Assembly: GCA_018434325.1 (NCBI GenBank)
Contig: JAHDPO010000035.1
Span: 1 to 64,000, forward strand
DNA length: 64,000 nucleotides
Direction: 5' to 3'
Origin: Clostridia bacterium
GTDB taxonomy: Bacteria; Bacillota; Peptococcia; DRI-13; UBA5745
The position numbers and the translations under genes are program-made. The number at the start of each line of letters is the position of its first letter. Position 1 is the stretch's first letter. Below are positions 52,586 to 61,978 of this stretch, one piece after another. The notes under the pieces were generated by a model. It worked only from the letters and a program-made list of their open reading frames with translations, ran no database searches and was not told the DNA's origin.

Positions 52586-53979
52586 TGGGCACACAGACAA
52601 AAGTCAGCGCCAGGGCCGGGGCCTTGGCCGTGCTGCAGCGTATCGAAGAAGGCGGCTATGCCAATCTTGCTTTAGATGCTTATTTGGAAGGGCCGGGAGC
52701 CCAGCTTTCCCGTCAGGATAAAGGCTTGCTGACGGAATTAGTGCAGGGCGTCGTCAAGCACCGGCTCACCCTGGATTGGATCATTGATCAATTGGTACAA
52801 AAAAATCAAAAATTAAAACCCGGCCCCAGAATCCTTTTGCGTCTGGGGCTTTATCAGTTGTCCTATATGGGCGGCATCCCGGCCCGGGCGGCCACCTATG
52901 AGACGGTGCAGCTGGCTAAGATCAGCTATCACAGCGGTGTGGCTTCCCTGGTCAACGGCGTATTGCGCAGCTGGCTGCGTCAGAAGGAGCAGCTCAAATG
53001 GCCTGATGAAGCGAAGGACCCTGCCGGCTACCTTTCCGTATATTATTCTCACCCCCGCTGGCTGACAGAGCGCTGGTTGGAACGCTACGGCCTGGAAAAC
53101 ACCCGGTCCTTTTGCCTCTACAACAACAGCTCACCCCGGCTGTGGCTGCGAACAAATACTCTTCGGCAGACGGCGGCGGAATTGAAGGAAACCCTAATTG
53201 CGGAAGGCTGCCAAGTGGAAGAAGGCGGCTTTGCGCCGGAGGCCTTGGCTTTGCTGGAAGGGCCGGGCTTGAGGAATTTGGCCTCTTTTCAAAAAGGCTG
53301 GTTTACGGTACAGGATGAAAGCTCCATGCTGGCAGCCCACGGCCTCAACCCCCAACCCGGTCAAAGGGTACTGGATGTCTGTGCAGCTCCCGGCGGCAAG
53401 ACCACCCATCTTGCCCAATTGATGGAGGATCGGGGCAGTATTATGGCTTGGGATATCCACCCTCACCGGGTGGAATTGATCCGCGAAAACCAGCGGCGGC
53501 TGGGGATTACCTGCATCGAGCCTGCCGTTTTTGACGCTTCGGCAGATCTGGCCGGGCATAGACAGAGTCTGGGGCTTTTTGACCGGATTCTGGTGGACGC
53601 TCCCTGTTCCGGCCTGGGGGTTTTGCGGCGCCGGGCCGATGCCCGCTGGAATAAAAGTCCCGAAGATATCGCCCAGTTAACGATTCTCCAAAAAAAGATT
53701 TTGACCAATGCCTTGTCCTTGCTGGCCCCCGGCGGCCGGCTGCTTTACAGCACCTGCACCGTGGAGCCTGAGGAAAACCGGTTGCTGGTGGAAGAGGTTT
53801 TGGCAGCCCATCCCCAATACAAAAAAGGCAGCTTAGCTCTGCCTGTCGTCAAAGAAGAAAACCGGCAGCTCTTGCCTTCACCGGCTGAGGATTGGGACAT
53901 GCAGTTTCTGCCTTTTGTTCATGGTCTGGAAGGTTTTTATATGGCGGTAATCGAAAGGGAGGCGGTGGCCGGTGAGTAG
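52585..53979 (+). CDS. rsmB: 16S rRNA m5C967 methyltransferase
   Basis: 464 residues. NusB-like N-terminal domain (AGALAVLQRIEEGGYANLAL), then the Rossmann methyltransferase: DVCAAPGGKTTHLAQLM, DAPCSGLGVLRRRAD (catalytic loop Cys) and YSTCTVEPEEN (nucleophile Cys). Methylates C967 of 16S rRNA. Overlaps rlmN by 8 bases. Confidence 0.94.
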   Translation: MGTQTKVSARAGALAVLQRIEEGGYANLALDAYLEGPGAQLSRQDKGLLTELVQGVVKHRLTLDWIIDQLVQKNQKLKPGPRILLRLGLYQLSYMGGIPARAATYETVQLAKISYHSGVASLVNGVLRSWLRQKEQLKWPDEAKDPAGYLSVYYSHPRWLTERWLERYGLENTRSFCLYNNSSPRLWLRTNTLRQTAAELKETLIAEGCQVEEGGFAPEALALLEGPGLRNLASFQKGWFTVQDESSMLAAHGLNPQPGQRVLDVCAAPGGKTTHLAQLMEDRGSIMAWDIHPHRVELIRENQRRLGITCIEPAVFDASADLAGHRQSLGLFDRILVDAPCSGLGVLRRRADARWNKSPEDIAQLTILQKKILTNALSLLAPGGRLLYSTCTVEPEENRLLVEEVLAAHPQYKKGSLALPVVKEENRQLLPSPAEDWDMQFLPFVHGLEGFYMAVIEREAVAGE

Positions 53980-55054
53980 AGATTTGCGGGAATTAATGCC
54001 GGAAGAAATCGCCGCTTTAATGAAAGAAATGGGGGAACCGGCTTTTCGGGCCGGCCAGATTTTTGGCTGGCTCCAAAAAGAAGGGATTACTTCTTATCAG
54101 GAGATGTCCAATGTTCCGGCAGCTCTCAGACAAAAGCTGGAGCAGGAATACCCGCTGATTCGGCCGCAGCTTTTGCGGCGGCAGGAAAGCAGTGACGGTA
54201 CAAAGAAGTATCTTTTTTCTTTGGCCGACGGTCAGGCCATCGAAGCGGTGCTGATGAGCCACCTGGAAGAAACGGGCCACATCCGCCGTACGCTTTGCCT
54301 GTCCAGTCAGGCCGGCTGTCCTATGGGCTGCGTCTTTTGCGCTACAGGCAGTCTGGGGCTGCAGCGCAACCTGAGCACAGGTGAGATGGTCAGCCAGGTG
54401 CTGGAAGTAGCGGCCATAGAAAAGCGAAATATCCACAACCTGGTTTATATGGGTATGGGGGAGCCCCTGCTTAATATGGAAGCGGTGCTGAAAAGTATCA
54501 GGCTGCTGAATCATGCCCAGGGCCAAAAAATCGGTATCCGCCGCGTTACCTTATCTACCTGCGGCTTGCCGGAGCAGATCCGCCGCCTGGCTGATGAGGG
54601 CCTGGATCTGGTGCTGGCTGTGTCTTTGCACGGTCCCGATGATGAGACCAGGAGCCGGCTGATGCCGGTAAATAACCGCTATCCCTTGAAGGAGCTGATG
54701 GCAGCCTGCCGCTATTATGCGGAAGCCAGCCGTCGCCGTATAACCTTCGAATACATTATGATCAAGGATTTAAATATAGGAGAGCAGGCTGCCGCTAAAT
54801 TGGGCAAACTGCTCTCGGGTATTCCCTGCAATATCAATTTGATTCCGGTAAATCCCGGCCCCCACGGTTTCGTCCGGCCCGGCCGGCAGGAGCAGCTCCG
54901 GTTTCGGCAAGCCTTGGAGGAGGCGGGGATTGCGGCTGTAATCCGCGAGGAGCGGGGCGCCGATATCGACGGCGCTTGCGGCCAGCTGGCCGGCAAAGCC
55001 GCGGCAGAACCGGAAAATGAGCAAAATCTCAAGTTTAAAGTGTCGGGCCATTGA
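53972..55054 (+). CDS. rlmN: Dual-specificity RNA methyltransferase RlmN
   Basis: 360 residues. Radical SAM motif CPMGCVFCATG (CxxxCxxC), N-terminal HhH-like domain, FEYIMIKDLNIGEQAA and a C-terminal VNPGPHGFVRPG. Methylates A2503 of 23S rRNA and A37 of some tRNAs. GTG start after GGGAGG. In many Firmicutes a prpC-prkC pair follows; here the run ends. Confidence 0.94.
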   Translation: MSRDLRELMPEEIAALMKEMGEPAFRAGQIFGWLQKEGITSYQEMSNVPAALRQKLEQEYPLIRPQLLRRQESSDGTKKYLFSLADGQAIEAVLMSHLEETGHIRRTLCLSSQAGCPMGCVFCATGSLGLQRNLSTGEMVSQVLEVAAIEKRNIHNLVYMGMGEPLLNMEAVLKSIRLLNHAQGQKIGIRRVTLSTCGLPEQIRRLADEGLDLVLAVSLHGPDDETRSRLMPVNNRYPLKELMAACRYYAEASRRRITFEYIMIKDLNIGEQAAAKLGKLLSGIPCNINLIPVNPGPHGFVRPGRQEQLRFRQALEEAGIAAVIREERGADIDGACGQLAGKAAAEPENEQNLKFKVSGH

Positions 55055-55195
55055 ATTCTGACCGATTTTGGCTTGAAAATGGGCTGAAATGCAGTGAAAA
55101 CCTAATTTTTGGCCCTCAATGTACCGCTAAACTTGAAATTTTGCGCAAACTGCCGTCATAACCGGGGTTGGAGGGTCAATTACCCAGGAAAATCT

Positions 55196-55621
55196 TTAAT
55201 GCCGGGGATTGGCCCGCACCTTCAGGCAAGCTTTGATCAAGGCGTCCAGCACCGGCTTCCGGGTATATTCCTCTTCTGCTTTTTCTACGGATTGCAGATC
55301 GGCTACGATATATTTGGCTGGCAAAAGGTTGAGGGCATAAGCCACGATATCCCGGCGGCAGCGGTCACAGCGGCAGCAATTAAACCGGCTGATCACCTCA
55401 TCTACATTCTTGAGCACCAGGCGCTCGGTGATATTATAAGCCATGATGGCGCCTTGATCCGATGCGGAACTGCTCTGGGCAAAAAGAGCGCTTCTGTCAT
55501 TATTTAAACTGGATTCCCGATAGGAAGCAGACGCATCCTGGGATACTAAATGTTCGGCAAAGGAGGGCATGATCTTATTGAACATGGTCTCCTTGTCCAT
55601 TTCTTTCCGGGTTCTGGCCAT
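55196..55621 (-). CDS. ComFB-family protein
   Basis: 141 residues. YNITERLVLKNVDEVISRFNCC is followed by RCDRCRRDIVAYALNLLPAKYI, the ComFB pattern with a Cys cluster (CCRCDRC). ComFB-family proteins have been described as cyclic-dinucleotide receptors. A 60-residue variable N-terminus precedes it. It ends the ParA-ComFB leftward pair, and three c-di-GMP enzymes lie in the same window. Good confidence in family, lower in function. Confidence 0.82.
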   Translation of the reverse strand: MARTRKEMDKETMFNKIMPSFAEHLVSQDASASYRESSLNNDRSALFAQSSSASDQGAIMAYNITERLVLKNVDEVISRFNCCRCDRCRRDIVAYALNLLPAKYIVADLQSVEKAEEEYTRKPVLDALIKACLKVRANPRH

Positions 55622-55625
55622 AAGA

Positions 55626-56390
55626 TCACATTCCCCCTTTCAGCAGCTCGTCCACCAGAGCAATATAGTCTTTGACCACAATATTGCCGGGGGCATAGGC
55701 AATCATGTCTTTTTGGAGGTTGTGGGCTTTGGCGATCACATTGCTGTGGCGAATAGCAGAATTCAATAAAGGAACCCGCAGATGCTGGGCAATCATGGCG
55801 GCTGTGCCCCGGGCTGTGCGGGACAGCTCTTCCCGGGGATAATAGCGCACCAAAAAAATACCGCCGATTTGGAGGCCGGGATTGAGATAGGCCTTGACCC
55901 GGCAGATGGTTTCATGGAGGCGCAGCACGCCCTGAAGGCTGTAGCCGTCAGCCAGGCAGGGGATCAAGATCATATCGGCGGCCGTAAAAGCATTGATGGT
56001 CAAAACACCCAGCTCCGGCGGCGTATCGATTAAAATATAATCATAAGCGCTGGCCACGGATTGCAGGCAATCCCTAAGGATAAACTCCCGGCCCCGGGTG
56101 GTAAATTCCAGTTCCAGGCCGGTGAGCAGCAGATCCGTAGGGATGATGTCCACAATAGGGGTGCGCTGAATAGCATGGCGGCATTTGACCGCATGCTTGA
56201 GCACATCGTAAATCTTGGGGGATTTATCCGATAAATCGGCGTCCATACTAAAGCTCAGATTGCTTTGAGGGTCAAAGTCAACGCAGAGCACGCGAAAACC
56301 TCTATGCTTCAAACAAACGGCGATGGCGTTGGTGGAAGTGGTCTTACCTACGCCCCCCTTTTGATTAGCCAGAGAGATGATCTTTGCCAT
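55626..56390 (-). CDS. ParA-family ATPase
   Basis: 254 residues. Deviant Walker A KGGVGKTTSTNA, Walker A' FDPQSNLSFS, and ILIDTPPELGVL. Soj/ParA type. Start at ATG 56390, nine bases after AAGGAG; a 3-codon extension is not supported. No parB or parS nearby. It lies divergent from flgM and 5 bases before comFB, so it may position a structure such as the flagellum or regulate motility (inference). Confidence 0.88.
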   Translation of the reverse strand: MAKIISLANQKGGVGKTTSTNAIAVCLKHRGFRVLCVDFDPQSNLSFSMDADLSDKSPKIYDVLKHAVKCRHAIQRTPIVDIIPTDLLLTGLELEFTTRGREFILRDCLQSVASAYDYILIDTPPELGVLTINAFTAADMILIPCLADGYSLQGVLRLHETICRVKAYLNPGLQIGGIFLVRYYPREELSRTARGTAAMIAQHLRVPLLNSAIRHSNVIAKAHNLQKDMIAYAPGNIVVKDYIALVDELLKGGM

Positions 56391-56531
56391 GAAATACACT
56401 CCTTCTTCTTCCTATAAAAGTATCGCAGAACAGGAAAAAAAGCAAGAAGAATTACGGAATTGCAGGATTTCTGGATTATATTGCCGCCGACGGCAGCCGC
56501 TAAAATAAATAGAAAAAAATTGAGAACGGCC

Positions 56532-56560
56532 GTTTACCTTTTTAAATTAGCTGCGATAAT
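56532..56560 (+). promoter_or_regulatory. Candidate sigma-D-type promoter before flgM
   Basis: GTTTA (56532-56536), 16 bases, GCGATAAT (56553-56560). The GCGATAAT box resembles the sigma-D/FliA -10 GCCGATAT, and the same element with identical spacing occurs before fliD (61979-62007). The -35 does not match TAAA exactly. Confidence 0.55.
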
Positions 56561-56600
56561 CCAGTTAAGACGAGTAACAATAGGGATGAGGTGTGCCCAA

Positions 56601-56936
56601 ATGATCGACTTTAAAAATTTGCAAAATACTTCTTATCCTGTTAACCGGGTAGCCGACCGCCGTCAATATCCGGTGGCCAAGCGGGAGACAGGTTATTCCA
56701 TTAATTCCAATTCCCCAAGCAAAACCGACGTGGTGGAAATCAGCGCCGACGCTGCGCTAAAGGGTAAGCTCGGCACCTTTTCTGCCGCACTGGCCAAAGA
56801 GATGAAGGAGCTTTCCCCCGAGAGGCTGGCTTTGCTGAAGGAGAAATATGCCGGCGACGCCTGCCCGGTCAGCGGCCATGCCGTAGCAGAGACCATAATT
56901 AACCGGTCTGCCGCAGAAGGAGCCTGCTATGAATGA
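56601..56936 (+). CDS. flgM: Anti-sigma-28 factor FlgM
   Basis: 111 residues. N-terminal disordered region (YPVAKRETGYSINSNSPSKTDVVEIS) and the C-terminal FlgM helix (LAKEMKELSPERLALLKEKYA ... AETIINRSAA). Binds and inhibits sigma-28. Start at ATG 56601 after GATGAGG. Its 3' end overlaps flgN by 8 bases. Confidence 0.85.
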   Translation: MIDFKNLQNTSYPVNRVADRRQYPVAKRETGYSINSNSPSKTDVVEISADAALKGKLGTFSAALAKEMKELSPERLALLKEKYAGDACPVSGHAVAETIINRSAAEGACYE

Positions 56937-57411
56937 GCTGGCGACTTTTCTGACGGCTACCCAGCGCTGTGTGTCCCAATGCCATGCTATGCTGGAATTT
57001 GAGCAGGAAAAGCGGCAGGCTCTATTAGCCGATGATATGGAGCGCCTGGAGGCTATGATTCAAAATCAGCAGGCTGCCATCATGAAGCTGGAAAGCTTGG
57101 AGAAGCAGCGTCTGGAGGCCCAGGAAAAAGCCGGCTATGACCGGATGAGCGCCGACGAGATTCTCAAGGTGATGCCCGAGGGGCCGGAGAAAGAAGAGAT
57201 GGCCCAGCAGGTGGGCGAATTGCGAAAAACCCTGGAGGAGATTCGCTACCATAACGACAAATCTATGGAAATCACCAGAGCCAATCTCCAGATCATGAAT
57301 ACGCTGGCCGGCGCTCAGGAGCAGAAAAAGCCGCAGCAGGGCGTATACCGGCCGGGGCAAAACAGCGGCAGCCGCTGGCAAGGCAGTTCTTCTTTTGAAA
57401 AGAAGATTTAA
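56929..57411 (+). CDS. flgN: Flagellar chaperone FlgN-like
   Basis: 160 residues, helical coiled coil with Leu/Glu heptads (ECHAMLEFEQEKRQALL-like CHAMLEFEQEKRQALLADD). FlgN binds the hook-associated proteins FlgK and FlgL before export; its place directly before flgK supports this. The C-terminus is Gln/Ser-rich. Confidence 0.8.
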   Translation: MNELATFLTATQRCVSQCHAMLEFEQEKRQALLADDMERLEAMIQNQQAAIMKLESLEKQRLEAQEKAGYDRMSADEILKVMPEGPEKEEMAQQVGELRKTLEEIRYHNDKSMEITRANLQIMNTLAGAQEQKKPQQGVYRPGQNSGSRWQGSSSFEKKI

Positions 57412-57430
57412 CGGATAGGAGGAATATAAA

Positions 57431-59011
57431 TTGAGTATGATACGTCCCACTTTTATGGGATTTGAAACCGCCAAGCGGGGTATTGAAATTAACCAAAAAG
57501 CCATCGATATTGTAGGCAACAATTTAGCCAATACGGAAACCATCGGCTACACCAGGCAGCGGGTAGATACGGCGTCGGTATCGCCTTCTTCCTATGCCAC
57601 CAAAATAGTCAGCAGCCGGGTCGGCCTGGCGGGACAAGGTGTGGAAGCTTTAGGGGTGAGCCAGATCAGGGATTCTTTTTTGGACAAACGCTTCCGGGAT
57701 GAATACGGCAAAGCCAGCTACCACGGTCAGGCTGCCGACATATTAACGGATGTACAAAGCGCCCTGGGCGACGGCAGCGATCTGGCCAGCGAATCCGGCC
57801 TTTTTGGCGCCATGCAGCAAATATTCAAAAGCATTAACGACTACGCCTATGAGCCGACCATGGATTCTCAGGCTAACTTGGTGTTGTCGGCGTTTAAAAA
57901 CATGACTCAAGTGCTGCAGCAGCTGGACGCCAAGTTAAACGGCGTGGCCAGCAATAAAATCTATGACGTCAGCGTCGATGTAGATCGGGTCAATGAGATT
58001 TTTAATGAAATCGCTCATTACAATGAATTGATCAGCCAGGATGCCACGGTGATGGCGAATCCCGGCAATGAATATTTTCGTCCCAATGAGCTCTTGGACA
58101 AGAGAAACGTCCTTTTGGATGAATTGGCCGGCTATGGTGATATCAATGTAGTCAGCCTGGCTAACGGCATGGTCAATGTGGATTTTGGCGGCAAACGGGC
58201 GGTAACGGAAAGAGATTACGAGACGATCCGTCTGGAAACCAATCCCGATCTGACCATCGATATCAAGTGGGTAGGCTCCGGTGACGGCGTGAGCTTTACC
58301 CAGGGCAGCCTCTTGGCTTCCCGGGATTACCTCAACGGCCGGGGCAATAATCTGCGCAACGAATACGAGACGACTAAGCAAGGGATTCCTTATTACCGGG
58401 ATCGTTTAAATACCTTTGCTACGGCCCTGGCCAATGTGGTCAACAACACTATTCCGGAGCGGGCTAATCCCGATGTGGCCGGCGATAATACGCCTTTATT
58501 GGATGCCGGCGGCAATATCGTTTATAAGACGCTGATCAGCGGCCGGGAAAGCGACGGCACAGTGGCGCCCCAGGGCCAGACGCTGATTACGGCGGCCAAT
58601 ATCTCCATCAGCAAAGAATGGAGCGAAGGGGGCCCCTCCTACTTTATTTTCAGCAAGCAGGAGAATATCGCCAGCTATGCCCAGCAGATTTCCATCAGCC
58701 TTACCGGCAGCGACCATAAATTTGTTTCTTATGGCGAGTCCTTCAACGGTACCTTTGAAGAATATATTTCCGACTATGTGACCCAGCTGGGCTCCGAAAT
58801 CAAGTTTCAGGAAGGCCGCTTTGAGGCTACCTCTATGGTGGCCGACGATTTCCTGGATCGCCGCGATGAGGTTTCCGGCGTTAACCGGGATGAAGAAACC
58901 GCCAATATGTTGGTTTTCCAGAAATCCTATAACGCCGCCGCCCGCATGATGACGACTTTGGACGATATGCTGGAAGTCATCATCAATCGCATGGGACGTG
59001 TAGGATTGTAG
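57431..59011 (+). CDS. flgK: Flagellar hook-associated protein 1 (FlgK)
   Basis: 526 residues. N-terminal rod-type motif (FMGFETAKRGIEINQKAIDI, then GNNLANTETIGYTRQRV) and C-terminal Asn/Ala-rich domain (NRDEETANMLVFQKSYNAAA then ARMMTTLDDMLEVIINRMG). Links hook and filament. TTG start 57431 after GGAGG. Confidence 0.93.
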   Translation: MSMIRPTFMGFETAKRGIEINQKAIDIVGNNLANTETIGYTRQRVDTASVSPSSYATKIVSSRVGLAGQGVEALGVSQIRDSFLDKRFRDEYGKASYHGQAADILTDVQSALGDGSDLASESGLFGAMQQIFKSINDYAYEPTMDSQANLVLSAFKNMTQVLQQLDAKLNGVASNKIYDVSVDVDRVNEIFNEIAHYNELISQDATVMANPGNEYFRPNELLDKRNVLLDELAGYGDINVVSLANGMVNVDFGGKRAVTERDYETIRLETNPDLTIDIKWVGSGDGVSFTQGSLLASRDYLNGRGNNLRNEYETTKQGIPYYRDRLNTFATALANVVNNTIPERANPDVAGDNTPLLDAGGNIVYKTLISGRESDGTVAPQGQTLITAANISISKEWSEGGPSYFIFSKQENIASYAQQISISLTGSDHKFVSYGESFNGTFEEYISDYVTQLGSEIKFQEGRFEATSMVADDFLDRRDEVSGVNRDEETANMLVFQKSYNAAARMMTTLDDMLEVIINRMGRVGL

Positions 59012-59056
59012 AATAAGCCTTAGCAATCAGGCCTTACAGACTAAGGAGGAATAAAA

Positions 59057-60067
59057 ATGAGAGTTGCCGACCGCACCAGCGTCAGAAATTATTTAAAGTA
59101 TTTCAACAAAGCTCAATACAATTATGCGGAAACGAATAAGAGAGTAGCTTCCGGCAAGCGCTTTGAAAAGGTTTCCGAGGATATTTCCGCCGGCTCCCGG
59201 GTCTTGCGCACCAGAATGGCTAAATACAAGACGGAAAAACAGCGGGAAAACGCTAAAGAAGCAGGCGACGAGCTAAAGGTGGCGGAAAACGCCATGACGG
59301 CCATCAACGATATTATGACCAATATTCATGAATATAAGGTGATGAAAGCCAAGAACGAACCGACGAATAATGAAGGCCGGCAGGCCTTGGCGGGCGAGAT
59401 CAAAGCCATGATGGATGAGGTGCTGAAGGCAGCCAACAGCCAGTATGGCAAAAAATACTCCTTCGGCGGTACCAACGCCATCAACCCGCCTTTTACGGTA
59501 GATAAAACCACCGGCAAGCTGCTGTATAATGGCGTCGATATGGATACTATTTATCAAGATATAGACGGTAAATTTTATTCCGGCAGTGTAGAAGTGCCGA
59601 TGAATGAAGATATTTATTACGACCTTGGCCAAGGCATGAAAATGTCCGGGCCCGAGGTCAATCCCGATACGGCTTTTAAGATTTCTTATTCCGGCCTGGA
59701 TATTATGGGCTGGGGCGTGGACGGCGGGGTCAGCAACAACATTTATAATGTGCTGTCTGAAATCGAAAAAAGCATCCGCGTCTATGACGAAGCGAATCTG
59801 GCAAAGTATGACGAGAAACTATCCAATATCATGGACAGTTTCCGGTCTAACTTAACGGATATTGGCGCTAAAACAAATTATTTGGAAAATACCATTGAAA
59901 GATTCGACCTTGAAATCGATGGCTATACGGAGAGAATCCATGACTTGATGGCAACGAATGACGCGGAGGAAGCTACCAACCAGATGATGAACGATTATAT
60001 ATTGAAAGCCGTTCTTCAGATGGGCAGCCGGGTATTGCCTCTTTCTTTAATGGATTTCCTCAGGTAA
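59057..60067 (+). CDS. flgL: Flagellar hook-associated protein 3 (FlgL)
   Basis: 336 residues. Flagellin-type ends: VADRTSVRNYLKYFNKAQ near the N-terminus with VASGKRFEKVSEDISAGSRV, and MNDYILKAVLQMGSRVLPLS at the C-terminus. AAGGAGG before the ATG, 45 bases after flgK. Confidence 0.9.
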   Translation: MRVADRTSVRNYLKYFNKAQYNYAETNKRVASGKRFEKVSEDISAGSRVLRTRMAKYKTEKQRENAKEAGDELKVAENAMTAINDIMTNIHEYKVMKAKNEPTNNEGRQALAGEIKAMMDEVLKAANSQYGKKYSFGGTNAINPPFTVDKTTGKLLYNGVDMDTIYQDIDGKFYSGSVEVPMNEDIYYDLGQGMKMSGPEVNPDTAFKISYSGLDIMGWGVDGGVSNNIYNVLSEIEKSIRVYDEANLAKYDEKLSNIMDSFRSNLTDIGAKTNYLENTIERFDLEIDGYTERIHDLMATNDAEEATNQMMNDYILKAVLQMGSRVLPLSLMDFLR

Positions 60068-60073
60068 TATCCA

Positions 60074-60100
60074 AAGCTATTTATCTTTGATAAATAGCTT
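60074..60100 (+). terminator. 12-bp stem-loop after flgL
   Basis: AAGCTATTTATC (60074-60085) and GATAAATAGCTT (60089-60100) with a 3-base loop. No T-run follows, so partial termination or mRNA processing is as likely. Confidence 0.5.
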
Positions 60101-60160
60101 AATCAGCCGTCATTGCCTCTGGCAGACTTCTTATTATTTTTCTGAGGGGGAGAGAGCGAC

Positions 60161-60763
60161 ATGATTACGCAGGTATTGCAAATCTCAGTTACACCGGCCA
60201 AATATGAAATGGAAATCGAAAGAGCCAGGTTGGAAGTGCAGCAGAATTTTATTCCTAAGGCTAATGTAGCTGCCACGCCTGCCCGGCTGGATACGAAAAC
60301 AGAAAATGCCAAAGTCCAGATGAACGGCTATCAGATGCGCCGGTCATTAGGCTTCAACAATACGGCGGATTGGGCCAAAATGTCTGCCGAAAGAGGCAAA
60401 AAGTCGATACGTCAGACCACCCGGGAATATGTGGAGATGGGCAATGAAATGTCCAAAATCCACGAAGGCGTTACCATCGGCCAGATCATCGAACAAAAGA
60501 TGCTGGAGCAGCCCTCTCTTTACACGGCCTTTTTGCCCAGCACCGGTACGGAGATTTCCTGGCTGCCCCATAAGATTAAGACCGATTATAAGGAGGGCAG
60601 CCTCGATTATAATTGGCAGGATGCGAAAAACGTGATGAACTACGTGCCTGGCAGCGTACGGATGAACATGATCCAGTATCCCAGCGTCGAGATAAAGTAT
60701 ACCGGCAGGCCTATGTATATCCCGCCCAGCGCCGATCCCGAATACGTGGCTCCGGAAGAATAA
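60161..60763 (+). CDS. DUF6470 flagellar-locus protein
   Basis: 200 residues, no membrane segment. Matches the YviE/DUF6470 type: ISVTPAKYEMEIERARLEVQ and a C-terminal IQYPSVEIKYTGRPMYIPPSAD. Conserved between flgL and fliW in Bacilli and Clostridia; no activity is established. RBS GGGGGAGAG upstream. Confidence 0.75.
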   Translation: MITQVLQISVTPAKYEMEIERARLEVQQNFIPKANVAATPARLDTKTENAKVQMNGYQMRRSLGFNNTADWAKMSAERGKKSIRQTTREYVEMGNEMSKIHEGVTIGQIIEQKMLEQPSLYTAFLPSTGTEISWLPHKIKTDYKEGSLDYNWQDAKNVMNYVPGSVRMNMIQYPSVEIKYTGRPMYIPPSADPEYVAPEE

Positions 60764-60773
60764 AGGAGATAAA

Positions 60774-61205
60774 ATGAATTATCAGACAAGGGATTTCGGT
60801 GAAATAGAAATCGACATCAAACAGGTATTGATCTTCAATCAGCCTGTCTATGGCTTTGAGGATAGCAAGAAGTACGCTCTTTTGCAGGATGACGAGGCAG
60901 GCAGGGAAATTGCCTGGCTGCAATCTCTGGACGAGCCGTCCCTTTGTTTTATTTTGGTGGATATCCGTTCAGTTGCGGCGGCTTACCGGCCGGAATTGCC
61001 AAAGGATGCGGAGAAGCTGCTGGGTAAAGGAGAGTACGAATATTGGGCGATTGCCGTCATTAAAGATGATCTGGCCAAATCTACGGTCAATCTGAAAAGC
61101 CCGGTTGTCATCAACTGGCAAACCGGCTTTGGGGCCCAGATCATTTTAGAAGGCGATTACCCTGTGCGGCATCCTCTGGTGGAGGAGGCGAAGGGAACAT
61201 GCTGA
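60774..61205 (+). CDS. fliW: Flagellar assembly factor FliW
   Basis: 143 residues. DFGEIEIDIKQVLIFNQPVYGFED, then FILVDIRSV, KDDLAKSTVNLKSPVVINWQ. FliW binds CsrA and relieves repression of flagellin translation when flagellin is low. Overlaps csrA by 7 bases. Confidence 0.92.
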   Translation: MNYQTRDFGEIEIDIKQVLIFNQPVYGFEDSKKYALLQDDEAGREIAWLQSLDEPSLCFILVDIRSVAAAYRPELPKDAEKLLGKGEYEYWAIAVIKDDLAKSTVNLKSPVVINWQTGFGAQIILEGDYPVRHPLVEEAKGTC

Positions 61206-61492
61206 TTTTGTCAAGAAAAGTCAATGAATCACTGATTATTTCTGTTCCGGGCCAGGATGAGCCTATCGAAATTGTGGTGACGGAGCTGACTGCCGGTCAG
61301 GTTAGAATCGGTATTCAGGCTTCCCAGGGCTGCAAGATCTGGCGGAAGGAATTATTTTTAACCGAAGAGTACAATAAGCAGGCAGCGGCCGCAGCCTCTG
61401 CCGCCGGCATACGTAATATAGCCTCCAAGCTGACCGGCGCCGCCGGGGTTTTTGCCGGCTCCCCTCCGGAAATAGCTTCGGAGGAGGAATAG
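61199..61492 (+). CDS. csrA: Carbon storage regulator CsrA
   Basis: 97 residues, longer than the usual 60-75. The CsrA fold is clear: MLILSRKVNESLII, RIGIQASQGCKIWRKELFLTEE, with the RNA-contacting Arg. An Ala/Gly-rich C-terminal extension (about 61-97) is unusual and may be where FliW or other partners act. No clear GGA motif is visible in the nearest flagellar leaders. Confidence 0.9.
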   Translation: MLILSRKVNESLIISVPGQDEPIEIVVTELTAGQVRIGIQASQGCKIWRKELFLTEEYNKQAAAAASAAGIRNIASKLTGAAGVFAGSPPEIASEEE

Positions 61493-61496
61493 CAGC

Positions 61497-61973
61497 ATGA
61501 AAGATTTGGAGCTGATGCTGGAATTATTGGAGCAAAAGAAGACATATTTTCTTCATTATGAAAAAGAAATGGAAGCTTTGCCCCTTTTGGCTACAGAGGA
61601 ATTAGAACCCTGTCTGGAGCGAGGGGCAAAAATAATAAAAAGGCTGGAAGAGCTGGAGCTCAGATTAAGCCAATTGATCCAGCAAAACGGCCCCTTGGTT
61701 CGCTCAGCCCTCAACCATCAATGTGACCGCTATCAGCTGAGCCCTGAGCTGGGCAAGCTTTATGACGCTTCCTTAAGCGTCAAGGCCGTAGCCTCCCGGA
61801 TCCTGCAAAATGATGAAATGATCCGGCAGCGGATTGCGGCGGAAAGAGAAAAGGCCCTGGAAAATATTAAGGAAATCAACAGCCGTTCTCATGTGGTGGC
61901 CGGAAAATACCACCGCTCCATGCAAACCGGGGTAACGAATTTTTTCCCGGAAACCCAGGGGAAAGAGATTTAA
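61497..61973 (+). CDS. Helical flagellar-locus protein, FlgN/FliT-like
   Basis: 158 residues, helical and charged (LEQKKTYFLHYEKEMEAL ... LKLEELELRLSQLIQQNG-like stretch KRLEELELRLSQLIQQNG). Its place before fliD, and its size, suggest a FliT-type export chaperone for FliD, but sequence identity to FliT is not obvious. AGGAGG-like site before the ATG. Confidence 0.6.
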   Translation: MKDLELMLELLEQKKTYFLHYEKEMEALPLLATEELEPCLERGAKIIKRLEELELRLSQLIQQNGPLVRSALNHQCDRYQLSPELGKLYDASLSVKAVASRILQNDEMIRQRIAAEREKALENIKEINSRSHVVAGKYHRSMQTGVTNFFPETQGKEI

Positions 61974-61978
61974 GAGCT

